DNA from: DATFUL01 sp041499035
GTDB lineage: Bacteria > Patescibacteriota > Microgenomatia > UBA8517
NCBI GenBank assembly: GCA_041499035.1
Contig: JBGQJK010000007.1
Coordinates: 1 to 39,403 of the forward strand
Length of the DNA stretch: 39,403 bases
Direction: 5' to 3'
The position numbers and the translations under genes are program-made. Position 1 is the first letter of the stretch, and each line of letters opens with the position of its first letter. A model generated the notes under the pieces. The model made no database searches and was not told the DNA's origin. It saw only the letters and a list, made by a program, of their open reading frames with translations. Positions 24,209-32,076 of this stretch are shown in pieces.

Positions 24209-25242
24209 AAATTGCTTTTTATATAGTTCTGTATTTCCGAATAGTTAAAATTTCCGGCTTTAGGTACCAATATAAATTGCCCGTCGCTGCTGGTTGATTG
24301 ATTTAAAAGGTTATCTGTAGTCAACTGAATTTGTTTTAGGCCATACGACTTGGGATCTCCGAGAATTTGTACAAGACTTTTAATTGTTCCCGCATCGAGG
24401 TCTGTCCTAACAATGTTTGAAAGCGTATTAACAATGTCGTTAAATTTACCGGCTTCCTGAAACGAAATTAGTTTGCCCTCAATTCCCTGGAGTACGGCAA
24501 ATTGCCGGGCGCTTCTGCCAAAATCGCTGTCACCATGACGCGAGCGGACAAACTTTAATGCTGTGGAGCCGTCCAGCTCTACCGGTCCCTTGTCAAAATG
24601 CAGGTGTTCATATCTGCATGTAAATTGTATTTCCAGGTTGTAACCCGAGTATTTTATTTTTAGTCCGTTAACCTGATCGTTTGTTAGTCCACAGGTGTTG
24701 TTTTCTTGACCTGTAACCGGATAGAATGGGTCGTCAAAAGTTACTGGCACAATCGCAGTGACTTTACCAAGATCGTTAATTATCTTTGTAAAACCGCCAA
24801 AATCGACGGAAGCAAAATAATTTATAGGCAACCCAGTCACGCTTGTTATGACAGGCTCGGCATTTTGGAAGCCTGTAATCCCGGAAGCGTTTATTTTATG
24901 ATTTCCATTAACCCAAAGGTCCCGGGGCACTGAGATAAGGGCGACCTTGTGGGTGTTTATGTCAACGTGAATAACAATTATGCTGTCAGTCAGGAGTGAA
25001 CCTTCATGTCCGGCGCCACCATAGCCTAGCAAAAGCACATTATAGGTTCCCTTGGCCTGCTTTACCGGTTGGACTTGATCAAGTGGTTTAGGTGTAGCCT
25101 GGGCAAAGGCGTTTGGTGTAGGAATTATGCTTCCAAACGGGTTCTTTACAAAAACCTTAGACATTTTTAAAGAAAAATAGGTTATAACAAAGCCTAAGGC
25201 AAAAATTGCAACAAAAGAGATGCCCGATAAAATTTTTCGCAT
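24205..25242 (-). CDS. LytR-CpsA-Psr (LCP) family glycopolymer transferase
   Basis: LCP proteins move polyprenyl-pyrophosphate-linked glycopolymers onto peptidoglycan outside the membrane. The 345 residues have an N-terminal anchor (about 5-27) and a Pro/Gln-rich linker. The LCP domain shows YNVLLLGYGGAG, LLTDSIIVIHVD, ISVPRDLWV and later ALKFVRSRHGDSDFGRSARQ, where the Arg and Asp residues bind the pyrophosphate and metal. It heads a two-gene unit with msrA and is divergent from the glycyl-tRNA synthetase gene. It probably attaches the glycan made by the locus at 1-13324, as no other wall-attachment gene is seen. It could instead attach another polymer. Confidence 0.9.
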   Translation of the reverse strand: MRKILSGISFVAIFALGFVITYFSLKMSKVFVKNPFGSIIPTPNAFAQATPKPLDQVQPVKQAKGTYNVLLLGYGGAGHEGSLLTDSIIVIHVDINTHKVALISVPRDLWVNGNHKINASGITGFQNAEPVITSVTGLPINYFASVDFGGFTKIINDLGKVTAIVPVTFDDPFYPVTGQENNTCGLTNDQVNGLKIKYSGYNLEIQFTCRYEHLHFDKGPVELDGSTALKFVRSRHGDSDFGRSARQFAVLQGIEGKLISFQEAGKFNDIVNTLSNIVRTDLDAGTIKSLVQILGDPKSYGLKQIQLTTDNLLNQSTSSDGQFILVPKAGNFNYSEIQNYIKSNL

Positions 25243-25252
25243 ACAGAAATTA

Positions 25253-25258
25253 ATTATA
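25253..25258 (-). promoter_or_regulatory. TATAAT -10 box of the LCP gene
   Basis: A perfect TATAAT on the minus strand ends ten bases before the ATG at 25242. No clear -35 was found. No ribosome binding site is visible. Confidence 0.55.
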
Positions 25259-25319
25259 CATGAAGATTTGGAACAACTTTTAACTGTCCATTTGGCTTCT
25301 CAACAAATATTTCTTTGGA

Positions 25320-25328
25320 TGGTATACT
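25320..25328 (+). promoter_or_regulatory. Extended -10 promoter for glycyl-tRNA synthetase
   Basis: TGg-TATACT ends five bases before the ATG at 25334 and 14 bases before a second in-frame ATG at 25343. The predicted start site would fall at or just inside the first codon. Confidence 0.55.
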
Positions 25329-25333
25329 AAGGC

Positions 25334-26614
25334 ATGGATTTAATGGAGAAAGTTGCTTCGCTTGCAAAGCGCCGTGGCTTCATTTTTCAGGGTAGTGAGA
25401 TATACGGCGGGTATCAAGGTTTTTGGGATTATGGCCCTGTCGGGGTTGAACTTAAAAACAACGTCAAGAAAGAATGGTGGAAAACTATGGTATACGGAAG
25501 GGAAGATGTAGTCGGGATTGATGCAGCGATAATCATGAGCCCGATTGTTTGGGAAAAATCCGGTCATACAAAAAATTTTGTTGAACCGCTTGTCGAATGT
25601 AAAATTTGTCACAAAAGATTCAAGTCGGACGATACTACAACTATTGAAAATCATAAAAAAGAACATGGTGGAAAGTCTGATTGGACTGAGCCTAAGCAAT
25701 TCAATAACCTAACTGAAGTCCTTATGGGAACTACCGAGCCGAAAGAAAAATCATACTTAAGAGGCGAAATCACCCAGGGGGTTTTTGTTAACTTCAAGAA
25801 TGTAGTGGACTCGACCCGGGTAAAAATTCCGTTTGGAATCGGTCAAATCGGCAAGGCCTTTAGGAATGAAATAACTCCCGGAAATTTAACTTTCCGTTCG
25901 CGTGAATTCGAGCAGATGGAATTGGAATATTTTGTAAAACCGGATGAAAAAGAAAGCGCAAAAACTTTTGAAGAGTTCAAAGAAATTCGCTTGAATTGGT
26001 ACAAAAGTTTGGGAATGGACCATAAGAAACTTAAGTTCCATGACCACGAACCGGAAAAACGGGCGCACTACGCAAAATACGCTACAGATATTGAATATGA
26101 GGCTCCTTTTGGCTGGAGTGAGATGGAGGGAATTCATCATAGGGGGGATTATGATTTAAGCAATCACGGCCTGAAGTATCACGATAATTTAACAAACGAA
26201 GAATATACACCTTGGGTTATAGAAACTTCAGGCGGAGTTGACAGAGCAACCCTTTTCTTCCTGATTGATGCGTATAAGGAAGACGGGGAAAGGGTTTACC
26301 TGAAACTTGATCCCCGGCTTGCTCCTTACAAAGTTGCTGTTTTTCCCCTTTTGGCCAATAAACCGGAATTGGTTGAAAAAGCACTCGGAATATATAAAGA
26401 TCTCAAAAAAGACTTTGTAGTAACCTGGGATGACCGGGGCAACATCGGCAAACGATATTTTGCCCAGGATGAAATAGGTACCCCGTGGTGCGTTACGGTT
26501 GACTTTACTACGCTTGAGGACAGCACTGTAACAGTCCGTGACCGTGATAGTGGTAAGCAGGAACGGTTAAACATTGACAAACTCCGTGAATACTTCCAAA
26601 ATAATCTAAAGTGA
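25334..26614 (+). CDS. glyS: Glycyl-tRNA synthetase (alpha2 type) with C2H2-like insert
   Basis: This class II synthetase attaches glycine to tRNA-Gly. The 426 residues include GGYQGFWDYGPVGVELK (25-41), EKSGHTKNFVEPLVEC (74-89), motif 2 FRNEITPGNLTFRSREFEQME, and motif 3 ETSGGVDRATLFFL, followed by the anticodon-binding domain (KVAVFPLLANKPELV to the end). After the usual CKIC pair (Cys89, Cys92) comes an insert with His107 and His111, giving C-x2-C-x14-H-x3-H, like a classical zinc finger. Length is short for the family but all motifs are present. The start is at the first ATG; Met4 is an alternative. The stop overlaps the next gene as GTGA. Confidence 0.95.
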   Translation: MDLMEKVASLAKRRGFIFQGSEIYGGYQGFWDYGPVGVELKNNVKKEWWKTMVYGREDVVGIDAAIIMSPIVWEKSGHTKNFVEPLVECKICHKRFKSDDTTTIENHKKEHGGKSDWTEPKQFNNLTEVLMGTTEPKEKSYLRGEITQGVFVNFKNVVDSTRVKIPFGIGQIGKAFRNEITPGNLTFRSREFEQMELEYFVKPDEKESAKTFEEFKEIRLNWYKSLGMDHKKLKFHDHEPEKRAHYAKYATDIEYEAPFGWSEMEGIHHRGDYDLSNHGLKYHDNLTNEEYTPWVIETSGGVDRATLFFLIDAYKEDGERVYLKLDPRLAPYKVAVFPLLANKPELVEKALGIYKDLKKDFVVTWDDRGNIGKRYFAQDEIGTPWCVTVDFTTLEDSTVTVRDRDSGKQERLNIDKLREYFQNNLK

Positions 26615-27285
26615 GAAAGAATTTACCGTTAATTTTAATCGGCGGGGGAGTCCTGATTATTCTATTGGCTGTTTTTGTGGTTATAAGAACTCTCAAGGGT
26701 AGTACATCCTCAAATACTACTGATCAAGCGGAAGTTGTTCCTGAACTGGTACAGTCTCAATGGCCCGTAGTTACGCTTACTCCCACTACGGATGCAACCA
26801 TTCCAAACTCCTTGGGGCATCTACTTGATCTTAAAGTCCAAAAAATAAACGTACCCGGGGCCGCTACAATGGATTACTTACTGGTTTATAACACCACCGA
26901 CGGCGGCCAGCAGGGTGTCCCCGGGACTATTCAGCTAACGAGTGCGGATGTGGACAAGAATTTACTATTGGGTTCTGAGTCTTCAAAGCATTTCCGATTC
27001 GATGAAGGAGTTAGTCAGGGGACAATCACAATCACATTTAGAAACGGAAGCGGGAAGTCTATGGGTAAGTTATCTAGTGCTTTCCATTTGCAAACTTCGA
27101 CTCTAGGCCTATCTTCCGCCAACGGAAAGTTTAACTATACCCTAGATAAGCTCGTCAAGAATGTTTACTTTGTTACTATGCCTACTTTTGTTCAACCTGA
27201 CCCTTCTTTGTATGTTGTTTGGCAGAATGGGTACGGAGTTTTTGCCTCGGACGGACTTCCTCATAGCGGAAATACAGCTCAGTAA
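26611..27285 (+). CDS. Unknown membrane-anchored extracellular protein
   Basis: I do not recognise this 224-residue protein. A GTG start overlaps the glyS stop as GTGA. It has an N-terminal anchor (LPLILIGGGVLIILLAVFVVI, about 5-24), a Thr/Ser-rich linker (LTPTTDATIP), then a domain rich in beta-prone residues (GTITITFRNGSGKS, SAFHLQTSTLGL) with no cysteines. Similar in plan to the protein at 22202, but the sequences show no obvious shared motif. The coupling to glyS is probably just gene packing. Confidence 0.6.
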   Translation: MRKNLPLILIGGGVLIILLAVFVVIRTLKGSTSSNTTDQAEVVPELVQSQWPVVTLTPTTDATIPNSLGHLLDLKVQKINVPGAATMDYLLVYNTTDGGQQGVPGTIQLTSADVDKNLLLGSESSKHFRFDEGVSQGTITITFRNGSGKSMGKLSSAFHLQTSTLGLSSANGKFNYTLDKLVKNVYFVTMPTFVQPDPSLYVVWQNGYGVFASDGLPHSGNTAQ

Positions 27286-27323
27286 TTCTTCGAACGAATA
27301 TTGTGAAAATCGTGAAGTAATAC

Positions 27324-27352
27324 TTGACATGTGTGTGAAATAATATCAAAAT
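27324..27352 (+). promoter_or_regulatory. Promoter of the mraZ cell-wall operon
   Basis: A perfect -35 TTGACA (27324-27329) is followed after 17 bases by CAAAAT (27347-27352), a four-of-six -10. A better -10 by sequence, TAATAT at 27341, is badly spaced from this -35. The start site would fall near 27359, giving a leader of about 49 bases, unlike the short leaders elsewhere in the window. Confidence 0.5.
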
Positions 27353-27376
27353 GGTTGTTAATGGTGAGAAGTGGTG
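27352..27376 (+). promoter_or_regulatory. Three TGGTN repeats, probable MraZ operator
   Basis: TGGTT (27352), TGGTG (27362) and TGGTG (27372) recur with exactly ten bases start to start, so five-base repeats are separated by five-base spacers. In E. coli MraZ binds three TGGGN repeats with five-base spacers in its own promoter. The first repeat here touches the predicted -10 and the rest cover the start site, which fits autorepression. Confidence 0.7.
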
Positions 27377-27400
27377 ATTTCTCACTCATCTGCCCAGATG
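27364..27400 (+). promoter_or_regulatory. Two small hairpins in the mraZ leader
   Basis: GTGAGAA (27364-27370) pairs with TTCTCAC (27379-27385) around an eight-base loop that contains the third TGGTN repeat. CATCTG (27387-27392) and CAGATG (27395-27400) form a second inverted repeat just before the ATG at 27408. Both are short; a regulatory role is a guess. Confidence 0.3.
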
Positions 27401-27407
27401 AATAAAC

Positions 27408-27845
27408 ATGTTTGTAGGTACATATCTTGTGAGTGTGACTTCGGGAAAACGGATCGCAATTCCTTCAGTATTTCGTCAAAGCTTGGGACAATCGCTAATT
27501 TTGGCAAAATGGTACGAAAATTGTCTGGTTTTGATAGGTAAAGAGTCTTGGAATGCACTTTTAGAAAGATTGACGGGAGGGCAGAGAATGATCGTCGAAC
27601 CGATTAGGGAAACGGAGCATTTTATTTTTGCCTCAGCCTATGAAGTTGAAGTTGATGATCAGGGAAGAGTTGTGTTACCTGACAGGTTAGTTACATACGG
27701 AGATCTTGGTGAACAGGTATATTTTTTAGGAGTTGGAGACAGAGTTGAGATCTGGAATAAAGAAGTTTGGGAAAAGAAGGAAAAAGATGTGGCAGAGGGA
27801 GCCGCAAGTTATGTCGAAGAGTTGGCTAAGAAAAATGGAAAATGA
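27408..27845 (+). CDS. mraZ: Transcriptional regulator MraZ
   Basis: MraZ is a DNA-binding protein with two AbrB-like swapped-hairpin domains that forms ring-shaped oligomers and represses the dcw operon. Both domains are visible in the 145 residues: FVGTYLVSVTSGKRIAIPSV at the start and ASAYEVEVDDQGRVVLPDRL around residues 65-84. The first domain has SGKRIAIP where most members have DxKGRxxIP, a variation of the DNA-binding loop that may go with the changed operator. It is followed by rsmH with an ATGA overlap, the canonical order. Confidence 0.93.
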   Translation: MFVGTYLVSVTSGKRIAIPSVFRQSLGQSLILAKWYENCLVLIGKESWNALLERLTGGQRMIVEPIRETEHFIFASAYEVEVDDQGRVVLPDRLVTYGDLGEQVYFLGVGDRVEIWNKEVWEKKEKDVAEGAASYVEELAKKNGK

Positions 27846-28720
27846 CGATAGATACAAAAGTTCACGAGTCAGTGATGGTTACTGAGGTTATTCGTGAGTT
27901 GCACGTTAAAAAAGCTCGAAAATATATTGACGCGACACTAGGTACTGGGGGTCATACACTTGAGATTGTGCGAAAAGGAGGGCAGGTTCTTGGTATCGAG
28001 GCAGATCCGGAGATGCTAGCCATTGCCCTAAAGCGACTTGAAAGAGAAGTGCCGGGAGGCGATTTCAAACTAGTTGGCGGAAATTTTATAGATATAGATA
28101 AAATTTCGCATGAAAATGGTTTTGACAAAGTTTCCGGAGTTTTGATGGATTTGGGTGTGTCTAATCTCCATCTTGAGGATCCGCTAAGGGGGTTTTCGTT
28201 CGGCAGCCCTGAATCGACTTTAGACATGAGGTTGAATCATGAAGCCCAGGGGGTAAAAGCTTCGGATTTGCTAACTCTTTTAAGACGTGACCAACTAACG
28301 GAAATGTTTATGGTGACACTTGACCCCGGACCGGCGAGATGGCTGACAAAAAGGGTACTGGACTACAGGGAGAGTAAGCATATAGAGACAGTCGGGGATC
28401 TCCTAGAGATTTGTAAGGGTCTAAAAACGGGACGGACAGCACTTAATCCCGCGACACTCCCCTTTTTGGCTTTAAGAATTGCAGTCAATAGCGAGCTAGA
28501 CAATTTAAGGGATGCTCTACCCAAGGCTTACGGCCTGTTGGAGGAAGACGGATTTCTTTTGGTAATTACGTTTCATTCGGGTGAAGACAGGATCGTCAAA
28601 GATTTTTTCGGATCAGGGGAAGAGATAATAATTCCCACCGGAGAAGAGGTTTATGGGAATCAGAGGGCAAGAAGCGCAAAAATGAGAGTATTACGAAAGC
28701 ATGAAAAGAACGAGAATTGA
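27842..28720 (+). CDS. rsmH: 16S rRNA (cytosine-1402 N4) methyltransferase RsmH
   Basis: RsmH (MraW) methylates C1402 at the decoding site of 16S rRNA using S-adenosylmethionine. The 292 residues contain the SAM loop YIDATLGTGGHT (28-39), VLGIEADPEML, the DLGVSNLHLEDPLRGFSF signature and the C-terminal LRIAVNSEL and SGEDRIVKDFF blocks. The usual HSLEDR is HSGEDR here, a small change at a conserved spot. The ATG overlaps the mraZ stop, and the gene end overlaps the ftsL-like gene by 20 bases. Confidence 0.95.
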   Translation: MTIDTKVHESVMVTEVIRELHVKKARKYIDATLGTGGHTLEIVRKGGQVLGIEADPEMLAIALKRLEREVPGGDFKLVGGNFIDIDKISHENGFDKVSGVLMDLGVSNLHLEDPLRGFSFGSPESTLDMRLNHEAQGVKASDLLTLLRRDQLTEMFMVTLDPGPARWLTKRVLDYRESKHIETVGDLLEICKGLKTGRTALNPATLPFLALRIAVNSELDNLRDALPKAYGLLEEDGFLLVITFHSGEDRIVKDFFGSGEEIIIPTGEEVYGNQRARSAKMRVLRKHEKNEN

Positions 28721-29042
28721 AAAAAAAGGAAAAGTCGGACTTAACCTGAAAGGTTTAAGATTTTATGTCCTGATTGGAGTTTGCGGCTTTCTTGCAGCAC
28801 TTTCAATATTTATGACGATTGCGTCAGCGACGAGCGGAGCGGAGGTTGCAAACCTCCAAAAGAAGGAACAAGAACTTACTGCCCAACAGCGTGACATAGA
28901 GGCAAACCTGGTTGAAAATTTGTCAATAAGTGTATTGCAGGAAAAGAGCATCGAGCTGGGTTTTACCAAAATTAACAATTTAGTTTATGTCACAGGGGCT
29001 GCGAGTGTTGCGAGCCTTCCACTTAGCCAGGCTGGACAATAA
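28701..29042 (+). CDS. ftsL: FtsL-like division protein
   Basis: This small bitopic protein of 113 residues has a basic N-terminal tail, one membrane segment (about 21-43), and a predicted coiled coil (about 46-78, ANLQKKEQELTAQQRDIEAN). This plan and its place between rsmH and the division transpeptidase identify it as the FtsL equivalent, which with FtsB/DivIC and FtsQ activates FtsW/FtsI. Sequence conservation in this family is very low, so the call rests on topology and synteny. It ends two bases before ftsI. Confidence 0.75.
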   Translation: MKRTRIEKKGKVGLNLKGLRFYVLIGVCGFLAALSIFMTIASATSGAEVANLQKKEQELTAQQRDIEANLVENLSISVLQEKSIELGFTKINNLVYVTGAASVASLPLSQAGQ

Positions 29043-29044
29043 TC

Positions 29045-30757
29045 ATGCATGCAAAAATCCAGACGCTTCTTATTATCTTTTTTTTACTGTTCCTAGGCTT
29101 AGTTATAAGGCTTTCATACTGGCAAATAGTTATGGGGGCAACTCTGTCCCAAAAGGCTCAGGGGCAGTATGACAGCTCAACCGTGACCTCGGCCCCCCGT
29201 GGAAATATTCTGGCCCCTGACGGCACTTTTTGGGTAATTAGAAACAATGTTTGGCAGATAACAGCTAACCCAAAGCTAATTACCGATTCCCCCGAGGCGA
29301 TTGCCAAAAAAATAGCCCCCTTTTTAGTTGAAGATCCTGCGAATTTAGCTTCAGTTTCCGCCGAGACTCTAAAGGTTAATAGCCTCCTTTCTAAAGATAA
29401 TGTTTCCTGGGTTTCTCTGGCCCAAAAGGTTGCCGATACCGTAAAGAAAAACATTCAGGCAGTTAGTATTAACGGCCTTGACTTTACTCAGGGCGAAGGT
29501 AGGTTTTATCCTGAGGCTTCGTCAGCAGCTCAATTACTTGGTTTTGTTGGAAAGGACACAGATGGGGCGGATTTGGGCTATTTTGGTTTGGAAGGCTATT
29601 ATAACCTTCCTCTTAGCGGAAAACCCGGATTTGTAGGACAGGAAAAGGACGCACGGGGTAGGCCTATCCTTTTGGGAGGAACAAAGCAAGTTACAGCGAT
29701 CGACGGAGTGGACCTTATTATCAGTGTTGATAAGAGGATACAGCTTTCGATTGAGAAAAATCTTGAGAGCGGCATCGCAAAATATGGCGCCAAAGGCGGA
29801 AGCGTAACTGTCATGGATCCATATACGGGCGAGATATTTGGTATGGCGGGATACCCCGCGTTTGATCCTTCTAAGTATAGCCAGTATAACAATGAAGTTT
29901 TCAAAAATCCCGTAATATCTAATTCGTTTGAACCGGGTAGCATCCTGAAAGTTTTGGTTATGGCGGCAGGACTTGACTCCGGTGCGGTAACCCCAGACAC
30001 AGAGTGCGATGTTTGCGGCGGCCCAATAAACGTGGACGGTTATCAGATCGAAACATGGAACAACAAATACCATCCCAACTCAACTATGACGGATGTGATT
30101 GTCAATTCAGATAACGTGGGAATGACCTTTGTGGGTCAGAAAATGGGCGCAGATACGCTTCATGATTACTTAAGCAAATTCGGAATAGGCAGTCATACAG
30201 GGATAGACTTGCAGGGTGAGTCAGCCTCAAGTTTACGCAAAAGAGGAACTTGGAGTAATGTTGACCTTGATACTGCTACATTTGGCCAAGGCATTGCTGT
30301 TACCGGCATACAAATGGTACGCGCAGTTGCAGCCATAGCAAACGGTGGATATCTACCGACCCCGCACGTTGTAAAGGAGATAAGTGGAGATGGGTGGCAG
30401 GAAAAGGTTGACTTATCGGCTCCGCAACGGATTATAAGTCAAAAGGCAGCGGACGAAACTGCTCAAATGATGTTGGCTGCTGCAAATCTCGGTGAGGCAA
30501 AGTGGACCAAGATACCGGGTTTTTCCGTTGCGGCAAAAACCGGTACTGCCCAGATCCCTGTTGCAGGGCACTATGATCCCACAAATACAAACCATTCCTT
30601 TATTGGGTTTGCCCCTATAAATCATCCGAAATTTGTAATGCTTGTTACACTTCAATCTCCAACCAGCTCGCCCTGGGCAGCGGAAACTGCCGCACCGCTA
30701 TGGTATTCGATCGCCAAAGACTTATTTCCATACATGGGAGTTCAGCCAGATCAATAA
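29045..30757 (+). CDS. ftsI: Division transpeptidase FtsI (PBP3-type)
   Basis: This is a class B penicillin-binding protein that crosslinks septal peptidoglycan by D,D-transpeptidation. The 570 residues contain an N-terminal membrane anchor (about 8-27), a dimerisation/pedestal domain starting at SAPRGNILAPDGT, and a transpeptidase domain. The catalytic SILK has Ser299 and Lys302 after FEPG, SDN lies at 355-357 and KTG at 498-500. A CDVCGG pair near residue 320 could be a disulfide. There is no PASTA domain. It lies in the standard place after rsmH and ftsL. FtsW, its polymerase partner, is not in the window. Confidence 0.93.
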   Translation: MHAKIQTLLIIFFLLFLGLVIRLSYWQIVMGATLSQKAQGQYDSSTVTSAPRGNILAPDGTFWVIRNNVWQITANPKLITDSPEAIAKKIAPFLVEDPANLASVSAETLKVNSLLSKDNVSWVSLAQKVADTVKKNIQAVSINGLDFTQGEGRFYPEASSAAQLLGFVGKDTDGADLGYFGLEGYYNLPLSGKPGFVGQEKDARGRPILLGGTKQVTAIDGVDLIISVDKRIQLSIEKNLESGIAKYGAKGGSVTVMDPYTGEIFGMAGYPAFDPSKYSQYNNEVFKNPVISNSFEPGSILKVLVMAAGLDSGAVTPDTECDVCGGPINVDGYQIETWNNKYHPNSTMTDVIVNSDNVGMTFVGQKMGADTLHDYLSKFGIGSHTGIDLQGESASSLRKRGTWSNVDLDTATFGQGIAVTGIQMVRAVAAIANGGYLPTPHVVKEISGDGWQEKVDLSAPQRIISQKAADETAQMMLAAANLGEAKWTKIPGFSVAAKTGTAQIPVAGHYDPTNTNHSFIGFAPINHPKFVMLVTLQSPTSSPWAAETAAPLWYSIAKDLFPYMGVQPDQ

Positions 30758-30788
30758 GTTGCCTGAATGGAACTTATTTGGTTCAAAA

Positions 30789-30797
30789 TGGTACAAT
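30789..30797 (+). promoter_or_regulatory. Extended -10 promoter before murA
   Basis: TGg-TACAAT in the 50-base gap between ftsI and murA ends ten bases before the murA ATG. It would let murA and the following mur genes be expressed independently of the mraZ promoter. No -35 was seen. Confidence 0.5.
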
Positions 30798-30807
30798 ATA
30801 CACTTAG

Positions 30808-32076
30808 ATGTCTAAATTTATAGTAACCGGCGGGCACAAACTGGAAGGCACAATCAGGCTTTCAGGCAACAAAAACTCCGCTCTTAAGCTCATCCCCGCT
30901 ACACTTCTTGGGGATTCTCCCTCAACAGTTACTAATGTACCCGACATTTCCGATGTAGCAGTCATGCTCGAGCTTATCGAGAAGCTTGGAGCTAAGATCG
31001 AGCGTAAAGACCATACGGTTACAATTGATCCCAGAGGACTTACGTCATTTGACCTTGATCCAGATTTGTCAGCAAAATTCAGGGCGTCCGTAGTTTTGGC
31101 AGCGCCGCTACTGGTCAAATTCGGGCGGGCAATAGTCACACCTCCAGGCGGGGACCAAATCGGCGACAGGTTTCTAGATACCCATTTTTCGATGATGCAA
31201 AAATTGGGCGTTGAAATGGTTCGTCGCGACGGGAGATTTTTTCTAACCTGGAATAAGCCTAAATATGGTCACATCTTTTTGGAAGAGGCCTCCGTTACCG
31301 CAACAGAAATGGCACTGATGCTCGCCACTTCCGGGTCTCAGAATATTACCCTTGAAAACGCGGCCACAGAGCCACATGTGACAGATTTGGCAACGATGCT
31401 TTCTAAAATGGGAGCTAAAATAAGGGGAGCCGGTTCCGGGACACTTACTATTTCGGGGGGAAAATTGTCCGGAGTGGAATATAAAGTTATGCCTGATCAT
31501 ATTGAGGGGGGGACGTTCGCAATAGCTTCGGCAATAACCGGAGGTCACATTAAAATCGAGGACTTTATCCCCGAGCACCACAGAATGGCGCTCATTAATC
31601 TTGCTAATATGGGTGTTAAGTTTGAGCAAAAAGGGAACAGCTTGGAGGTCTTTCCTTCGAAACTTGTTGCCATCAGGAAGAAGTTTAAGGCCCAGCCCTG
31701 GCCGGGCTTCCCGACCGATTTGATGAGCCCGTTTATAGTTCTTGCAACCCAAACCGAAGGAACTGTCCTTTGCCATGATTGGATGTATGAATGGAGAATG
31801 TTTTTTGTAGATGATTTGATTTCCATGGGCGCCAATATTTTTATAGCAGACCCGCACAGAGTTATCATAAGCGGGCCAACCCCCCTTATAAGCGATAGGC
31901 TGTTTTGTAAGGACATAAGGGCGGGTATTTCCGTGATCTTAGCAGCTCTTACCGCTAACGGCAGAAGCGAGATCGAAAATATTGAGGTCGTTAATCGTGG
32001 CTATGAAAACATCGAACAACGCTTCCGCTCCCTCGGTGCCGAGATAACGAGAGTAGAAGAAAATGCAAAACATTGA
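30808..32076 (+). CDS. murA: UDP-GlcNAc enolpyruvyl transferase MurA, Asp-type
   Basis: MurA transfers enolpyruvate from PEP to UDP-GlcNAc, the first committed step of peptidoglycan synthesis. The 422 residues have the two inside-out barrel repeats, the substrate Lys22 in SGNKNSALK, and the mobile loop TPPGGDQIGDRF. The loop residue that is Cys115 in E. coli MurA (PGGCxIG) is Asp116 here. An Asp at this site is known in naturally fosfomycin-insensitive MurA proteins such as those of Mycobacterium and Chlamydia. RASVVLAAPLL (92-102) and DLMSPF are also typical. Insertion of murA between ftsI and murE is not the common dcw order. The 3' end overlaps murE by 14 bases. Confidence 0.93.
   Translation: MSKFIVTGGHKLEGTIRLSGNKNSALKLIPATLLGDSPSTVTNVPDISDVAVMLELIEKLGAKIERKDHTVTIDPRGLTSFDLDPDLSAKFRASVVLAAPLLVKFGRAIVTPPGGDQIGDRFLDTHFSMMQKLGVEMVRRDGRFFLTWNKPKYGHIFLEEASVTATEMALMLATSGSQNITLENAATEPHVTDLATMLSKMGAKIRGAGSGTLTISGGKLSGVEYKVMPDHIEGGTFAIASAITGGHIKIEDFIPEHHRMALINLANMGVKFEQKGNSLEVFPSKLVAIRKKFKAQPWPGFPTDLMSPFIVLATQTEGTVLCHDWMYEWRMFFVDDLISMGANIFIADPHRVIISGPTPLISDRLFCKDIRAGISVILAALTANGRSEIENIEVVNRGYENIEQRFRSLGAEITRVEENAKH

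Noticed and set aside
27286..27323. Terminator before the mraZ promoter (ATTC/GAAT inverted repeat)
   Set aside because: Only four contiguous pairs and no T run follow; not enough to call.
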